This document shows positions 26,561 through 40,540 of a DNA stretch of 64,000 nt, one piece after another; within the stretch, counting starts at the first letter, position 1; each line of letters opens with the position of its first letter. Origin of the DNA: Eledone cirrhosa. Taxonomy: Eukaryota > Mollusca > Cephalopoda > Octopoda > Eledonidae. Where the stretch lies: assembly GCA_964016885.1 (NCBI GenBank), contig OZ024742.1, positions 124,063,328 through 124,127,327 of the forward strand. Reading direction: 5' to 3'. The notes under the pieces were generated by a model. The model was not told where the DNA came from. It did not search any database and worked only from the letters and a program-made list of their open reading frames with translations. A program made the translations under genes and the position numbers.

Positions 26561-27190
26561 TATCATTCCATATTTAAGTATGGTCAATGAGGAATATGTG
26601 CCAATAGCCGGTTTATTCATATTTATGATTGCTTCGTTTTCTTTATTTATCAAAGACATGTTTTTAATTCTATCAGTTAATTGCTTTTTTTGTTGTTGAA
26701 AATATTAGATATTAGATAGAAACAACATCATATACAACAGAGAGGGGAGTGTGTTAAAGTGAGACACAGAGATTGAGTGAAAGAAGAGTGGGTATGTAAC
26801 TAATCTGAGGGGAAACCAATGTTTGGAGAGTGATAAGGCCGGGGCTTCTCCTGCAGGCAAACATAGTTCGTAGTTCGTAGTTCGAATGAAGCAGTTCAAG
26901 AGAGAAAAATATAAACAGGTGGCTTTTGCTGCTTTACTTACCATTATTTCCTGTTTACTTATTTTAATCGATTTGTCTTATACTCCTCTAAATTGTGTTT
27001 TGGCATAAATTTAATTTGTTAAATTATTTCTCTGAGTAATATGTTATCCATTCATTTAGATGTAAAAATATTAGTGACAAATGCGAAAGGTGAAATCAGT
27101 GCCCTCGAAGATAATGTATTGTGAAGCTAACTGTATACCGATCTCGTCCTATGGACTGGGTGCTCTACTTATTACTGGTATAACCTCCCA
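26561..27190. other. Non-genic AT-rich DNA
   Basis: A (GTTCGTA)n-like triple at about 26870-26884. No gene seen. Confidence 0.5.
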
Positions 27191-27196
27191 GTACTC

Positions 27197-27435
<239 letters not shown>

Positions 27436-27510
27436 TTAAAACTGTTATACTCTGCAATGTATTGAGTACCTTACTTACTGTGGTTACCTCCGATTCAACC
27501 CGGAATAACG

Positions 27511-27568
27511 TATATATATATATATATATATCACCTATATATGTATATCTCTCTCTCTCTCTCTCTTA

Positions 27569-27652
<84 letters not shown>

Positions 27653-27666
27653 ATATATATATATAT
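27511..27666. repeat. (TC)n(TA)n compound microsatellite
   Basis: TA, then TCTCTC, then TA with ATGTATG interruptions. Confidence 0.92.
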
Positions 27667-27679
27667 AAACATTTCGACT

Positions 27680-27800
27680 TACGGCCGCATTTCCGGTTTT
27701 AAGTCGTTAATACATCAATGTCATTTGACGTATCTTATGCCATAAAATGTTGAGGTCCTGAAACCGGTGGTATAACTGAGTTGTATGCAATACATTTAAT
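27680..27800 (+). repeat. Dispersed repeat D2, copy 2
   Basis: Inverse of 17306-17420, adjoining (TA)n at its outer end. See that entry for shared blocks. Confidence 0.7.
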
Positions 27801-29681
27801 ATAATCACCCCAAGCATGCTGTAAATCACATTCATGCAGGATATCAGACAATTGTATCTATAAAGTTTATTTGAATTTTAACATTTATAAAAGTAGCTGT
27901 CTATGTTGTCTTTCGTAGAATATGTATGAATTATATATGTCATAGATCACAACTCTTATTAGATTATGTTATGTAATTTTTCTTTTTTGATTGCATATAC
28001 AATGTAATCTAATATATAGCGAATGAGTTGCTCAGAAAATATTCTATACATTTCTGTTCGATAAAAAAATACTGTGTTTTATGCAGGAGTTTAATATATA
28101 TCATATTTTTAACGATATACTTATTACATACACGTCATTTGCACTAACACATGCTTACTTCTCTTTGTTTGTTATTACGTTTCTGCACGAAAACTATCGG
28201 TTTCATCACGGAACTTTAATTAAATTGTTCATATAAGTTATGAATTATCACTCTCGTTTATATTAGGCCATAGTAAATATAATAGTGAGAAATATTCATG
28301 CCATATATCTGAATCGTACGGGTTAACATTTGGAACCATCGTGTGCATTTAAAAGTAAGATTCATAGTTGTAATTACGGTTTTTAGAATAACATTATCTA
28401 ATAAATATAATTTCATTTTACGCAAATATATATCGACAAAACTTCGACTAAAACGTTTATAAAAAGACTAGTTTGATGAAAATGTTGGAAAAATATAATT
28501 TCAATTAATTTATAACAAGAATTCTGAAACTAGTTGTCTTCCAAGCTGAAGACTTACCGTATACATTGTGCTGTTTTGTACTGATAGCCAATTTAGTAAC
28601 TTACTGAAATAATATTCTCGTGGCATAATACAAATTCTATAAACACTACGGGCTATGTCATTGACAAGAATTTGTTAGATATCACTTATTGACTAAAATC
28701 CCATCAACGGTTGACAAAGAGAAATATTACAAATTACTATTAGTGAACTAATCATTTCTTCTGAACAAAATAAAAAAAAGAAATAGTAATGTCGGCAGAA
28801 ATTTCTGTTAGAAATGTTGCAAGTAATATTTTACCTCTGTAATATTTTCGGAAGACGCAGCTGCATCATTATTATAGATAATTTATCGTAACATTTCCCT
28901 AAAATACTAAGATTTATTTAACGAGAGCAGATGAATTCGCCGAATACATAGTGACAAATATCTTGTGTTACATGTGTTTGTCAATATTACATACATGGAT
29001 ATAATATACAATTAGCGATGAATTTTTTTACAAATGCCATCACATTTTATCTTCCATTACTCGGCATTTTCTTGGTCAGAAAACATAGACATTCACAGTA
29101 ACATACATATATATAGACTACACATATGATTATATGTATCTATACATACACCTGTGTGTATGCGTGCATATTTGTGTTGATGTATTGCTTCATGCGGTAA
29201 AGATATATCGAGAAATAGAGTGAAAGTGAAAGATAGTGGTGTTTTGTGTGTCAGTGACTGTACACTTCCATGCTGACAGTTGATTTATAATTATATGTGA
29301 CTAACTGATATTTAGAGTAAGTATTCATCGGATGTTTTCAGCCCCTGTAATATCCTTAATATTCTACTTAAGGAAAGTAAACACCTCTTTGTCCTTCATT
29401 GATGTGTTCCATGGTCCATGTAAGTCTGTATTGTATACGTTTAACTTTCAGTTCAATATATACTAGAGTGTGTCATAAAAAGCAAGGTCACAATACTAAC
29501 GCTCCCTGTGTATTTTCCCATTATAAATGCGCCAATTGGTATAATAAAACATATTTTGTATAAAATAAATTATGGTGAGTCTCGCCTATATCAAGGTGAT
29601 TATAGTGGAACGTGTGATTATGTCGCATGAAATCATGAAAATGTGAAACCAAATATGACCATACAATAATTGTTTATTTTA
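27801..29681. other. Unique AT-rich intergenic DNA
   Basis: No gene or repeat recognised. Confidence 0.5.
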
Positions 29682-32251
29682 TTAATCCATTATATTTAGT
29701 AAACCAGCTTTGAATATAAAGGCGTACAAGGCATAAAAAAGTTCAGTTAAGTTAACTCCAGACATGTTTTTCTGAGTTTCTTTTTTGAAATCCGGGACCT
29801 TGAGACGATGATCTTCGACTACTTGAAGAACACGCTGCGTCTCCTCATTCTTGGTGATGGCAACACAATCAGTTATCAACTTGACTGCTCTCTCCGCCAG
29901 ATCGTTGATTACCTTGATATTGTGAACAACAGCACAGGCATTTTGATATGACGCTTGTGATGGCCAAGTTGCAGGTGACAGCTCAAGCCAAGTATCGTCG
30001 AGACCAAGGAGATCGAACAGAAGCCTTGATTTCTTCCCAACTAGACTAGGCAGCTTCGTGGACGACTTCAACTCGGGAAATACTGGAGCACCCCGGTCGA
30101 GAGGCCCAGACGTTTTCGTTTTGACAAGACATTGGGCTATTTGTTTCTTCTCGGACTCTTGGACCCGACTTGAAAACAACGCTAGCGGAATGGCTTCCTC
30201 CGTCAGGTACCAAAGATGCCTGCTCAGAGCAGTAGTGGCTGCCTGCGAGAGATCTATGTCAACCTTACTGTACTGCGTCAACTCCACGTAGAATTGAAGG
30301 TCATTGCATGGTGCATCAGCACACTTGACTGCTGTCAGCCAGTATCGCACGTGAAACAGAGGATTGAATATACAGATCCGGTGCAACTTTTCCATTTTAA
30401 CTTGATCCGCTCACCAAATGCATACATCTTTGCACTATAGATGATTGTGGACATCCACCGAGCATTATGATGTGCACCAGGGAGCATCCAATGAATTTCA
30501 CGAGGAGGGGTGACGCCAAGCAAGATCAACATCAACTCGGCACATTCTCGGTAGTCGTCCCGTGGAAGAGAACTCATTTTCCCATCGTCGCTTCTCAGCA
30601 AATCTTGGAGGAACTTGATGATCTCAGAACACAGACACTTGAGTATCCGGTCGACAATGTTCAAAGTTTTAAAGTTGGTCTTGTCGGTGAGTGACACCCA
30701 ATCTTTTTTGAACTCCTTGAACTCTGGGGTGTCTGGACTGGACATTGCTCCGAATAGATGTTGCCACACTGCACACAATATACTCTCCATAACATGGTGC
30801 CGACAAGCAAAATAAAACACCTTCTTGTTGAGCATCTCTTCTAGTTTCACGCAGGCACCATTGTTCCATCCAGAATTCGAAGGAGTTGTGACGAAAACCT
30901 AGCCCACCACAGACATATCAATCAACATTCCAATCTTTAAGAAGAATGATGCTTTGGCTTGGGTGGTTCCAGTGCCATCAGGAATTATGGGATCACCGAG
31001 GAGTTTACCTTACCTAAAGTCCGGAGTTCCAGCAACTAGCACACCTAGCCTCTCGTGGTCACCAGGAATTATTTTCCCATCCCAATGCAAGGTAACAGTC
31101 TAGTACAGCAAATTGTTCTTTTATGTGTTCAGCCCCCCCCCCCCCCCCCAGTTCTGATCTTCTTAGCTGCACGTCTGCTACTATTCTTGGAGAGAGTTGT
31201 GGTGTCTGTGTCATCCCACCTTCAGAAACAATCAATGACATAAATGCTGTTCTCTGGCCCAGTGTCAGGTTTAAACGATCAGCCATTAGAGATATTTTGG
31301 GACAGTGAAATGGATTCTTTGGGAGTTCCAGCTGGACTTTTCGTTTCTTGACTGACTTTGAGCTGTCTCTGGGTGAGTTTGAGGTTTGAAATTCAGGATC
31401 CTGTTCATCTTCAGTTTCATCATTCGTTGAACTTGAAACACTCAGTTCATTACGTATAAGTTGTGCTGCTACAGATCCTGACAAACGCTTTCTATGGTTC
31501 TCTGACTCTCGACGAGCCACAGAAACCTGATCACGCTTAAACTTTGAAAGTACCTTTTTTCTGGTAACCCTTGTCTTCAGCACCCAGAGATACTTTTTTC
31601 TGGCAACGCAGGGCTTCGGGAAATGTAGCATCTTCCATTTTCTGGTGGATTGGCAGTATCAGTAGAGGGTCAGACACCATGCTTTCCAGCATAGTTACGT
31701 CCCTTTACGATCTGAGTTCAAATCCCGCCGAGGTTGACTTTGCCTTTCATCCTTACGGGGTCGATAAAATAAAGTACCAGTAATGCACTGGGATAATTGA
31801 TGGCCTTGTGCCAAAAGTAGAAACAATTATTACGAAGACGGTCTTTCAACATTTTCTTTTCAGCATCAGTATGTGCAATGTAGAAATACGAATCCAATTC
31901 AGAAATAAATAGTGCTTCCTTTTCTTTGTTTGACTTAGAACCTTTTTTTTTTTTTGTAAATTTCTGTATTCACTGTACTTGTTCATAATTTTCAGTTTCA
32001 CTTTGTCTTTTCGTTGAGTCGCCACACCAGCTTTTTCCCACTGACTAACTACTTCCATCACAAGCCTGTCCGCAATAGCACCATTCAAGCTTACATGCTT
32101 TTCGTGTTTCATAGGACCATCTGTCAGGTATTTTGTTTGGTGAAAAAGATGTAACATATTGCCCCAGGAGCCATTTTTCTCGATCATCACAACGGAGCAA
32201 GTAGCAACAACTAGGCCCACTGGTTACCGTCATTATTCTGCCAATTTGCAA
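29682..32251 (-). pseudogene. Transposase-like gene of a dispersed invertebrate family, decayed
   Basis: Minus strand. The N-terminal part (32251-31846) reads VMEVVSQWEKAGVATQRKDK and KYSEYRNLQK. After the SINE come LPKNPF, LMADRLNLTLGQRTAFMSL, VTLHWDGK..PGDHERLGVLVAG, LLGDPIIPDGTGTTQAKA, NSGWNNGACVKLEEML, KVFYFACRHHVMESIL, W.LPGAHHNARWMSTIIYS and HLWYLTEEAIPLALF, with a stop at 29682. This order matches a repeated protein family I know from many marine invertebrates and aphids. The HWDGK and CRHH motifs suggest an RNase-H-like fold, hence transposase-like. In-frame stops occur near 31009 and 30903, and an unusual C17 run at about 31133 sits in the gene. I cannot name the superfamily or find terminal repeats. 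Confidence 0.6.
31643..31831 (+). mobile_element. Cephalopod SINE inside the transposase-like gene
   Basis: Full-length copy (TGGTGGATTGGCAGTATCAG to GTAGAAACAATTATT). It lies antisense to, and interrupts, the gene at 29682-32251. No clear target-site duplication was found. Confidence 0.9.
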
Positions 32252-32562
32252 CTATACGGCAAGGCTTAAAATAGTCTGAAATAATCAAACTTACATTATA
32301 ATTTGATACTTTACAAAATGGCATGAGAAAATGCATAGGGAGCTAAGAAAAAATCACTTTTGTGTAAAATGTGGGATTCTGGAACACCCTTCTATACATG
32401 TTTGCTAGTGCCGTGGCTGTCCCCAATTCCTGGTGTTTAAAATACGTTAAAGGCGAAAAGTACCATTATGTGAACCGGTCTCGTCATATACCCACTTAGC
32501 GTGCTCATCTCGATGTATGGAAGGTTGTAACTTGTTGATGGTATATTCGTGTATGAACAACC

Positions 32563-33080
<518 letters not shown>

Positions 33081-33127
33081 TTCACTCCTCGTGTTTAGGC
33101 AATCATATATATATATATATATATATG

Positions 33128-33438
33128 AAGAAAAAATTAAAAGATGGTTAAGCAAGTTCCATATATTTTATTATGCGCATTTCGAAAACATCTTCCTGTG
33201 ATAAAAATGATTGTCCCAGGATGACTCTTGACTAATTATGATTGAGTATTTTCCTAAGGCTAAATGTACACGATTTCCATGTTGAATATAAAGATGAATT
33301 AATTCTATATTTTAGTATATGGAACTTTTTTAACCATCTTTTACTTTCTTCTGTATATATACTCCAGTTCTACCAAACGTCGAGTGCTACTTATCTGATA
33401 TAGCATAGTTTTATTGTTCTACAATATTACTCACCTCC

Positions 33439-33440
<2 letters not shown>
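33128..33440. repeat. Foldback related to F1, with captured host-like segment
   Basis: 33135-33190 (TTAAAAGATGG, TTCCATATATTTTATTATGC) and 33318-33350 (inverse, GGAACTTTTTTAACCATCTT) are arms of the F1 family. The segment between them (33221-33318) is a near-exact copy of 33829-33926. The outer right end shares TACTCCAGT, GAGTGCTACTTATC and CTACAATA with 21750-21825. Confidence 0.65.
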
Positions 33441-33522
<82 letters not shown>

Positions 33523-33535
33523 TGAAATAGAGAAA

Positions 33536-33630
<95 letters not shown>

Positions 33631-33926
33631 AATATAATGTTATCGTATCTATCTCAGTAATATATACTATATCCATAATTTCCCTCCAGCTTGATTTCAA
33701 AACATTATTTAAGTCTGCACTGAATTTATTGAAATGTATTCATCAAGAAATTCGTATATGAATATATATGATACATTTAAGTAACAGTTTCATGATTTTT
33801 TCCTAATATAGTAATGTCTATAACCATTATAACTGTTGACTAATTATGATTGAGTATTTTCCTAAGGCTAAATGTACACGATTTCCATGTTGAATATAAA
33901 GATGAATTAATTCGATATTTTAGTAT
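33221..33926 (+). repeat. Direct repeat pair of about 95 bp
   Basis: 33221-33318 and 33829-33926 differ at only one or a few bases over the shared core (GACTAATTATGATTGAGT to ATATTTTAGTAT). They flank the outer half of the foldback and a (TA)n(GA)n(G)n tract. Confidence 0.8.
33442..33628. repeat. (TA)n(GA)n(G)n compound microsatellite
   Basis: TA run, GAGAGA run and a final G10 homopolymer. Confidence 0.95.
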
Positions 33927-33929
33927 TTC

Positions 33930-35070
33930 TTTTAATATTTAAATATTGCATAATAATTGGAAACTTTCGTTTGTGTATGTCAATGCAATGTATTTATCAG
34001 TGTATACATATATTGTATTTCGATTTTCGAATACAGCTTTTATTCCATGCCCAAGAGAAATTATTTCATTAAATGTAATTACATTTTATGATTTATATCT
34101 TGGTGTTGTTTACAGCAATGTATCTTCTTTATCGCAGTTCATTTTGCATGGACTAAGTATTTTGTTCCGAAAATCCTCTTCTTGTTTCAAATAATAGCTT
34201 CTCAAAAGCAGCATTAGCCAATGGTAACCTCACTGTTTCGAGGGAATATCGACCTCATTGGGTATACTTTATATTCATTCTCACAAAGGATATATTCGAA
34301 CAAGTATTGTTTTTGGCAGAATCCATAGAATCATAGAAATTAACTTATGCCATTTATATACGCGTCTTCATAAAATGGATCTCCAAAATTGCTGAGAACG
34401 TCATCATTCTGAGGTAAATAGATGTATTTGGTGAATACATAGGAAAAGTGCCTTAGCGTCTAATCCTTCCCCTTTATTATAAATTAGGAATTGATTATTA
34501 ATTTGCGAGGTAGGACAACTTTAAAATGCTGTATGTATATTTTCTTTTGTCATTAAGTTTACGATTAATGATATAGGTTTAGATATGGAACGCCAAACGA
34601 ATCCAAAATTATGAACGAAATTCAGCTCCAGCTAGTCTCTATCCATCACTGAAATACATATTAATATAACAATTATGACAACATGTATGCAGCTGGATGA
34701 CAGCATCTAAGCAAATTGTCTCATAGAGAATATATTCTGTTAGCATTTGGAATTAATATGGATCATATGAAATCTAGACTATAAAAGTCTCTTTTAATTT
34801 CATAATTAATCTCATGTTATAGATTATATAGTGGTCATACGTCATTTAGCAATCAATAATATTGATTCCTAACATGGGAAATATTTATGTCTAGCAATTA
34901 ACCAATAATAATATTAATTATTATTTCCAAATTCGCCAATTAAATCTAGTGTTATATGTCTAGTTGGTGAACAAAGCAAGTTCAGAAGCTCTGATGCGAA
35001 ATATGCTCGTAATGGGTCCATGCCAAATCCAAAGGAAAAATAGAATAATGCTCGTGTTGTAATGGGTCAC
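33930..35070. other. Unique AT-rich intergenic DNA
   Basis: An 82-codon open frame at 33946-34194 has no recognised similarity. Otherwise nothing seen; a (TA)n(TG)n tract follows at 35076-35145. Confidence 0.5.
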
Positions 35071-35117
<47 letters not shown>

Positions 35118-35209
35118 TGTGTGTGTATGTGTGTGTGTGTGTGTTCTTATATATAAATGCGAAGGAAAATTACGAGTTCAAGTCCTATCAAAATAGTTAT
35201 ATCTAAGTC

Positions 35210-35478
35210 TGTCTAAGCTAGATGGCTCATTCAGTCGGTGCTTATCCTGGTTTCATGGCGTGAAGCGACTGAGACTACAAGACTCACCCCTGAATAGGAC
35301 GCCAGTACATCGCAGGGTTAAACCCCTAGCTATTGCTGGTACTCATTTTCAGCTGAGAATACTGGAGCAACGTGAAATGAAATGTTTTGTTTCAGAACAC
35401 AACATGCAACCCAGGAATCGAACCCACGACATTATGATCGTGAGTCCAACAGCCTTACCACTAGGCCACGTGCCTCCA
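35210..35478 (-). mobile_element. tRNA-head SINE, second family, near full length
   Basis: On the minus strand it begins GGAGGCACGTGGCCTAGTGG (A-box), then GTTGGACTCACGATCAT and GGGTTCGATTCCTGGG (B-box), then a 180-bp body (TTTCATTTCACGTTGCTCCA, GCGATGTACTGGCG). The tRNA fold region has a plausible arginine-type layout, but the sequence continues into a body, so it is a SINE and not a tRNA gene. Confidence 0.75.
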
Positions 35479-35689
35479 TTATATATCTAATTACGTTTAT
35501 CTCTTCCAAATGCAACATTGGGATCTATTATATTTATCCAGTAATACTGATTAATATTACTGATTCACATTGAATGAATATTTTAAAATGCATGCATAGT
35601 ACCGTAATTAATGGTAGCCGTAGGAGCGTGATATTAATATAGGACGTTTCTGGGTAATTTTTAAACCTGGTGGAGCTCATCTCCTTTAC

Positions 35690-35925
35690 AGGTCTGTCTG
35701 AATAGAGCAGAATACCTCCAGAGAAGGAAATAAAGTGAAAGAATGGAAATGAGAAAGAGATATATAGAAAGAATTGACTAGTACTTGTTTAGACTGGTAC
35801 TTGTTTATCGACATCGAATGGAAGAAAGACAAAGTTGATCTAGGCGGAATTTTAACAGAGAGAGCAGAGAACAGAAACCAAAGCTACACATAATTTTATT
35901 CGAGATTCTAACGACTCTGCTAATT
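35690..35925 (-). mobile_element. SINE with pyrimidine-rich body, copy 1
   Basis: Aligns with 59230-59560: TAGTACTTG, TTATCGACMTCRAA, AAAG-CAAAGTTGA, GGCGG-ATTT-AAC and TTCTAACGAC-CT-CTAATTCG. A worn, older copy. Confidence 0.6.
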
Positions 35926-36680
35926 CGCCGTTAACTTTAAATTAATTCAGATTAAATTTAAACATGCATTGCATGCAAAATATAGAAATACTTAAACATA
36001 TATATATATCACTGAAGATGAAATTTCCTCAATCTCGACGAATATATGTGCAGAAAGCAAATCAAAATTAATAACGCTAACATGACTACTAACACACACA
36101 CAAACACACACAATATACACGCGCGCACACACATATCTATTATTCGATGTAATCAGTTTTGGTAAATCCAAGTTATCGACTGACCATATTGTAATCAGAC
36201 GTAAGCACTCCACATTGTCGGTACCATAGAGTATTACATATATGATATCGGACGGATTTTGGAAACGAAGAAAGACGGTATCGCATATAGATTTTCAATT
36301 TATTACATCATACCGTTATGTGTGCTTCAAAGACATAATTATCTGACGGTTATTTGATGTTTTATGATCAACCAGATATATAAATGTCATAGTATTTTCC
36401 TCTTGATTTTATTTGTTCGCTATAGTATAGTTTTATTTGTTCGCTATAGTATCCTGTCCAGCTACAAGCGAGCATATGGTGTACAAGCGTTAGCAAGAGG
36501 CTCGTTACGGGTCGGGATACAGCATTGGTACTGGTAGTTAGTGACGGTAATTCACTGAATACAATAACCTTTGTCGTGGTCAACGCTTGCTACTGCTAGA
36601 CCATATGTGAATGTATCTTTTTCGTAGGATTACGGTCTTTGTACTACTGAAGCTGTACATAATATGTAAGGTGGACACCA
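35926..36680. other. Non-genic DNA
   Basis: A short direct repeat (TTTATTTGTTCGCTATAGTA twice, 36408-36450). No gene seen. Confidence 0.5.
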
Positions 36681-36682
36681 TA

Positions 36683-36701
36683 CACACACACACACACACA
36701 T

Positions 36702-36781
<80 letters not shown>
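36683..36781. repeat. (CA)n(TA)n microsatellite
   Basis: CA run then TA run. Confidence 0.95.
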
Positions 36782-37032
<251 letters not shown>

Positions 37033-37094
37033 AAGAACACTGGAAGGTAATATCCGTAGTGGTAGATCACTCAGGCCATGAGACGAGTTAGGTC

Positions 37095-37240
37095 GAAGTG
37101 ATAACGCAATAGCTAATTCACCATACCGAGAACAATTGTTTCACCTTAGCCGATTCTCAGCTCGTAATGGCGAGGGTCCGCAAATGTGAAACGATTGTTC
37201 TCGGTATGGTGAACTAACTCTTGTGTTACCACTTACACAC
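37095..37240. repeat. Hairpin repeat D3 with hammerhead-like remnants
   Basis: Arms (GTGATAACGCAAT-AGCTAATTCACC..) and their inverse (..GGTGAACTAACTC-TTGTGTTACCAC) share CACCATACCGAGAACAAT. On the + strand TGGCGA at 37168 and TGTGAAAC at 37185-37192 sit like the two halves of a hammerhead core with one mismatch. Confidence 0.65.
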
Positions 37241-37244
37241 ACAC

Positions 37245-37365
37245 ATATATATATATACATATATATATTAATACTTATACATATATATGTATATATATAT
37301 ATATACACATATACTATATATTATATATATATATATATATAATATATAATATATTATATACTATA

Positions 37366-37401
<36 letters not shown>

Positions 37402-37445
37402 TATATATATATATATATATATATGTATATTATATATATAAATAC
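37245..37445. repeat. (TA)n-rich microsatellite block
   Basis: TA runs with ACTATATATTATA interruptions. Confidence 0.92.
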
Positions 37446-37840
37446 ATACCTTGCCATTATATTGATTATTCCCTTCTTTTCATACATTATCAAGTGGTTC
37501 GATGGGGACCACGCAGAGTGCCTCTGTGTGGTTCGTCTTTTCAATGGCATTGGCTAGCTTCGAGGAGGTATAAAATATTAATATATCCAGTGTAAGCTAA
37601 CTGTATATTGGTGATATTCGGTCGGTTGCCCGTTCGATGCTTTCGTTGCGGTGTGGATTGGCTGTTGTTCTTATTTCTCATTTACTTCTTCATTCATTTA
37701 CTTATATATTTTTGATGAGCGGATCAAATTAGTCATTGTGTTATTCCAGTCTATCTATCTCTAATAAGGGGTGATTGAACGGGCAACGTTGTTAGTTTAC
37801 TTTTATATTTTCAGTATTTACAAACATGTACCACGGGGAA

Positions 37841-37932
37841 TTGGCGGGATTTGAACTCAGATCCTAAAGGGCGGTAACTCTATGTTTCAAAGCATGGCGT
37901 CCGACCCTCTACTGATACTGCCAATTCACTGC
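37841..37932 (-). mobile_element. Cephalopod SINE, head only
   Basis: Minus-strand tRNA-like head to B-box (inverse of GGCGGGATTTGAACTCAGAT); the 3' half is missing. Confidence 0.8.
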
Positions 37933-38077
37933 CATTGATATAATGCAATACAGCATGTGCACAACAACATCACAGTTTGTAAATTTCGATCGTGTATTGA
38001 ACTATATCGTTATTTATCTTGTTTGTTATAATATCGAATGATAAACATTAATTCTGTTCTGTTTATTTCTTTTCTAG

Positions 38078-38206
38078 CTTATGACGCTTCGAAGTATCTA
38101 CACAAAAAATAAACATCGGCCATTACATAGTATTCAAACAAATTCACGACCAATAATGGCTATTAACCACCGTGTTATTCGGACAAATATCAATTTTCCT
38201 AAACCT
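38078..38206 (+). CDS. Candidate internal exon of a host gene, 43 codons
   Basis: A phase-0 block of exactly 129 bp, fully open, bounded by a strong acceptor (TTTATTTCTTTTCTAG) and a consensus donor (CCT then GTAAGTGTG). It would encode a basic peptide, LMTLRSIYTKNKHRPLHSIQ continuing to AINHRVIRTNINFPKP. The other two frames are poor. I do not recognise the protein. The next in-phase exon candidate is at 54707-54784, 16.5 kb downstream, which is a normal intron length for a cephalopod. Exon prediction by eye from splice signals has a high false-positive rate. Confidence 0.4.
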
Positions 38207-39115
38207 GTAAGTGTGTCTTTATTTTATTTTTATTATCTTCATTAAATATTTCATATTTAATCTTTCATTTTCTCTCCCTCTCTCTATACTTCAATACCGA
38301 CCTTACATATATAACATTACGGACCTTACATATATAACAATTATTAGACCAATATTAACTACTAATTTATATTATTCATTTACATATCTATGTTTGGGTG
38401 ATATAGATTTTGATTAGTGCTGATCACTATTTTTTTATATTTATAATTAGCTGCCCTTTCATACACTACACAAAACAGAGACACTTGTTTTGTTCTGATG
38501 ACTCTGTACAGTATTGGGCACATACCATATTTCCTTTATTCTTACAAACATAATACTGTCGACGCATAATTCATAAAAAATTTGATTTGCATTTTAAAGC
38601 AATGATACTAGAATCCCAAAGATCGTTTGTGGGTTAGATCAATTTTTTGAAGCGTTGCACACGCTTTCCTTTACGCTGAGGGATAGAGATCAAATATACA
38701 CAATATAGACAACACATATTTTTATATAAACGCATTTCACTGGTATCCACATTATGTGTTTGCTTTAACCATTATTAAAGCTAAACCGTAGACGATTCCA
38801 TTGACTATTTATTTACGCGCATAACGTATAAAGGCTCAGATGAAGCACAAATGAAAAAATCGCTTTCCTAATGGGTTTCTTTGGCTTACATACAAAACGT
38901 GTTGAAATTATCTTCCTAAGTGCGAGGAAGTGTACACATGGGCATAAACGGATAAGTATATTCAGCTATATAAATAAAAGTAAAGCCATTAAGTACACTA
39001 AAATAAATATGTGATACTGTGCGTGTTTGTGTGTCTATATAAGTATGCGGTTGAGCAAGTGATCTATATAAGTGTGGTTATTTTGAGGAAAATAGAAATA
39101 AAACGTGTGTGCATG
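38207..39115. other. Presumed intronic or intergenic DNA
   Basis: AT-rich, no gene or repeat recognised. Confidence 0.5.
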
Positions 39116-39483
39116 CATATATGCACACACACACATGCACATAAATGTGTATATTTACCCCGATGTATGCATATATATATAGTATGTATATACATATATA
39201 TATATATGGATATATATGTATATGTATAATATATATGTATATGTATATATATACAATATATATGTATATATATATACATATATATATGTATATATATATA
39301 TATGTGTATATATATGTATATATATATGTGTGTCTGTGTGTTTGTATATATATATATATATATATACAACATGTATGTATATATAGGCATTTTCATATAT
39401 ATACATGTATATATATGTCTATGTCTATATATACATATATGTATATATACACACACACACATATACACAAACACACACCCACA

Positions 39484-39520
<37 letters not shown>

Positions 39521-39521
39521 A

Positions 39522-39608
<87 letters not shown>

Positions 39609-39615
39609 ATACATA
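39116..39615. repeat. 500-bp compound microsatellite
   Basis: CA, TATG/TACA and TA blocks, then (CA)n, (TA)n and (TG)n in order. All open frames here are low-complexity. Confidence 0.95.
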
Positions 39616-40540
39616 GTACAAATGCATGGAAGAATATCAAACCGCTTATCGATCTTTCAGGACTATATCTCTCGAAACTTTTTTTCCGTCAAATGTCGAA
39701 ATAGAAGTTTGCGCTTCCAGTTAGTAGATTTCGTGATTCACATCAGGAGTCCTTTCTTTAAAAAATTACCCACTCTCTAAACAAACTTCCATCTCTTCTC
39801 ATATAGAAAATATTACACATGTGCTAAGAATTCTATGGTCTAACCACCTCAAATATTTCCTCAAGAAAAACGTTCATTAATAAAAATAAACGAGGATATC
39901 CCAAATATGAGCAACATAGCTTTTAATGACATTTTCCTGAGTTGAATATCATTTACAACACTTCTTTACTACATATAATATGGTATCTGCAATTAATTTC
40001 ACTCTTCGTTCAATTCATTAATGCTGAATTAATAAGTTTAACGGATGTTAATATTATTTATTGAAATAATTAATCGATCGTTACATCATATTATTTTAGT
40101 TAACATAACTCATCTGCATTATTTCCTTTTATTTTACCAAAAACATCAATTGATATATGTTTTTACCGTTTTCATTCAAGCATGCTTATAAACTATATAA
40201 TCCCATGGAACTCTCTGACACAAATCTTGAGACCATAATTTAATACTAGAATTGAAACCTACTCATCCAGTGCAATATAATGCTATGCTTGAATAGGTGT
40301 TCATTTTAGATATATGCAAAATATATCTTATTACTATGGTAACATCATGCTTAAGGTTTCTAGACTGCAATTTTATTTTAATCTTCAAACTGAAACCTAT
40401 GAATACTACATGAAAATATTTTTTCATATAAGCATTTACTTTGCAAAAGGCAGGTTTTATAAATAAGAGCTAAACCACAATCTCCTCTAGGAATATATGT
40501 TAGATATATTACGTTACCTTTAATTCTGTCTTATATATAG
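39616..40540. other. Unique AT-rich DNA
   Basis: No gene or repeat recognised. Confidence 0.5.

Noticed and set aside
30058..30291. Several + strand frames at 30.0-31.3 kb
   Set aside because: Shadows of the minus-strand transposase-like gene, whose frames carry the conserved motifs.
35400..35478. Possible tRNA gene on the minus strand
   Set aside because: A- and B-boxes are present, but a SINE body follows and related fragments recur at 9086 and 49144, so it is a SINE head.
39145..39780. 211-codon open frame through a compound microsatellite
   Set aside because: The part outside the repeat (39600-39780) is short and has no recognised similarity.
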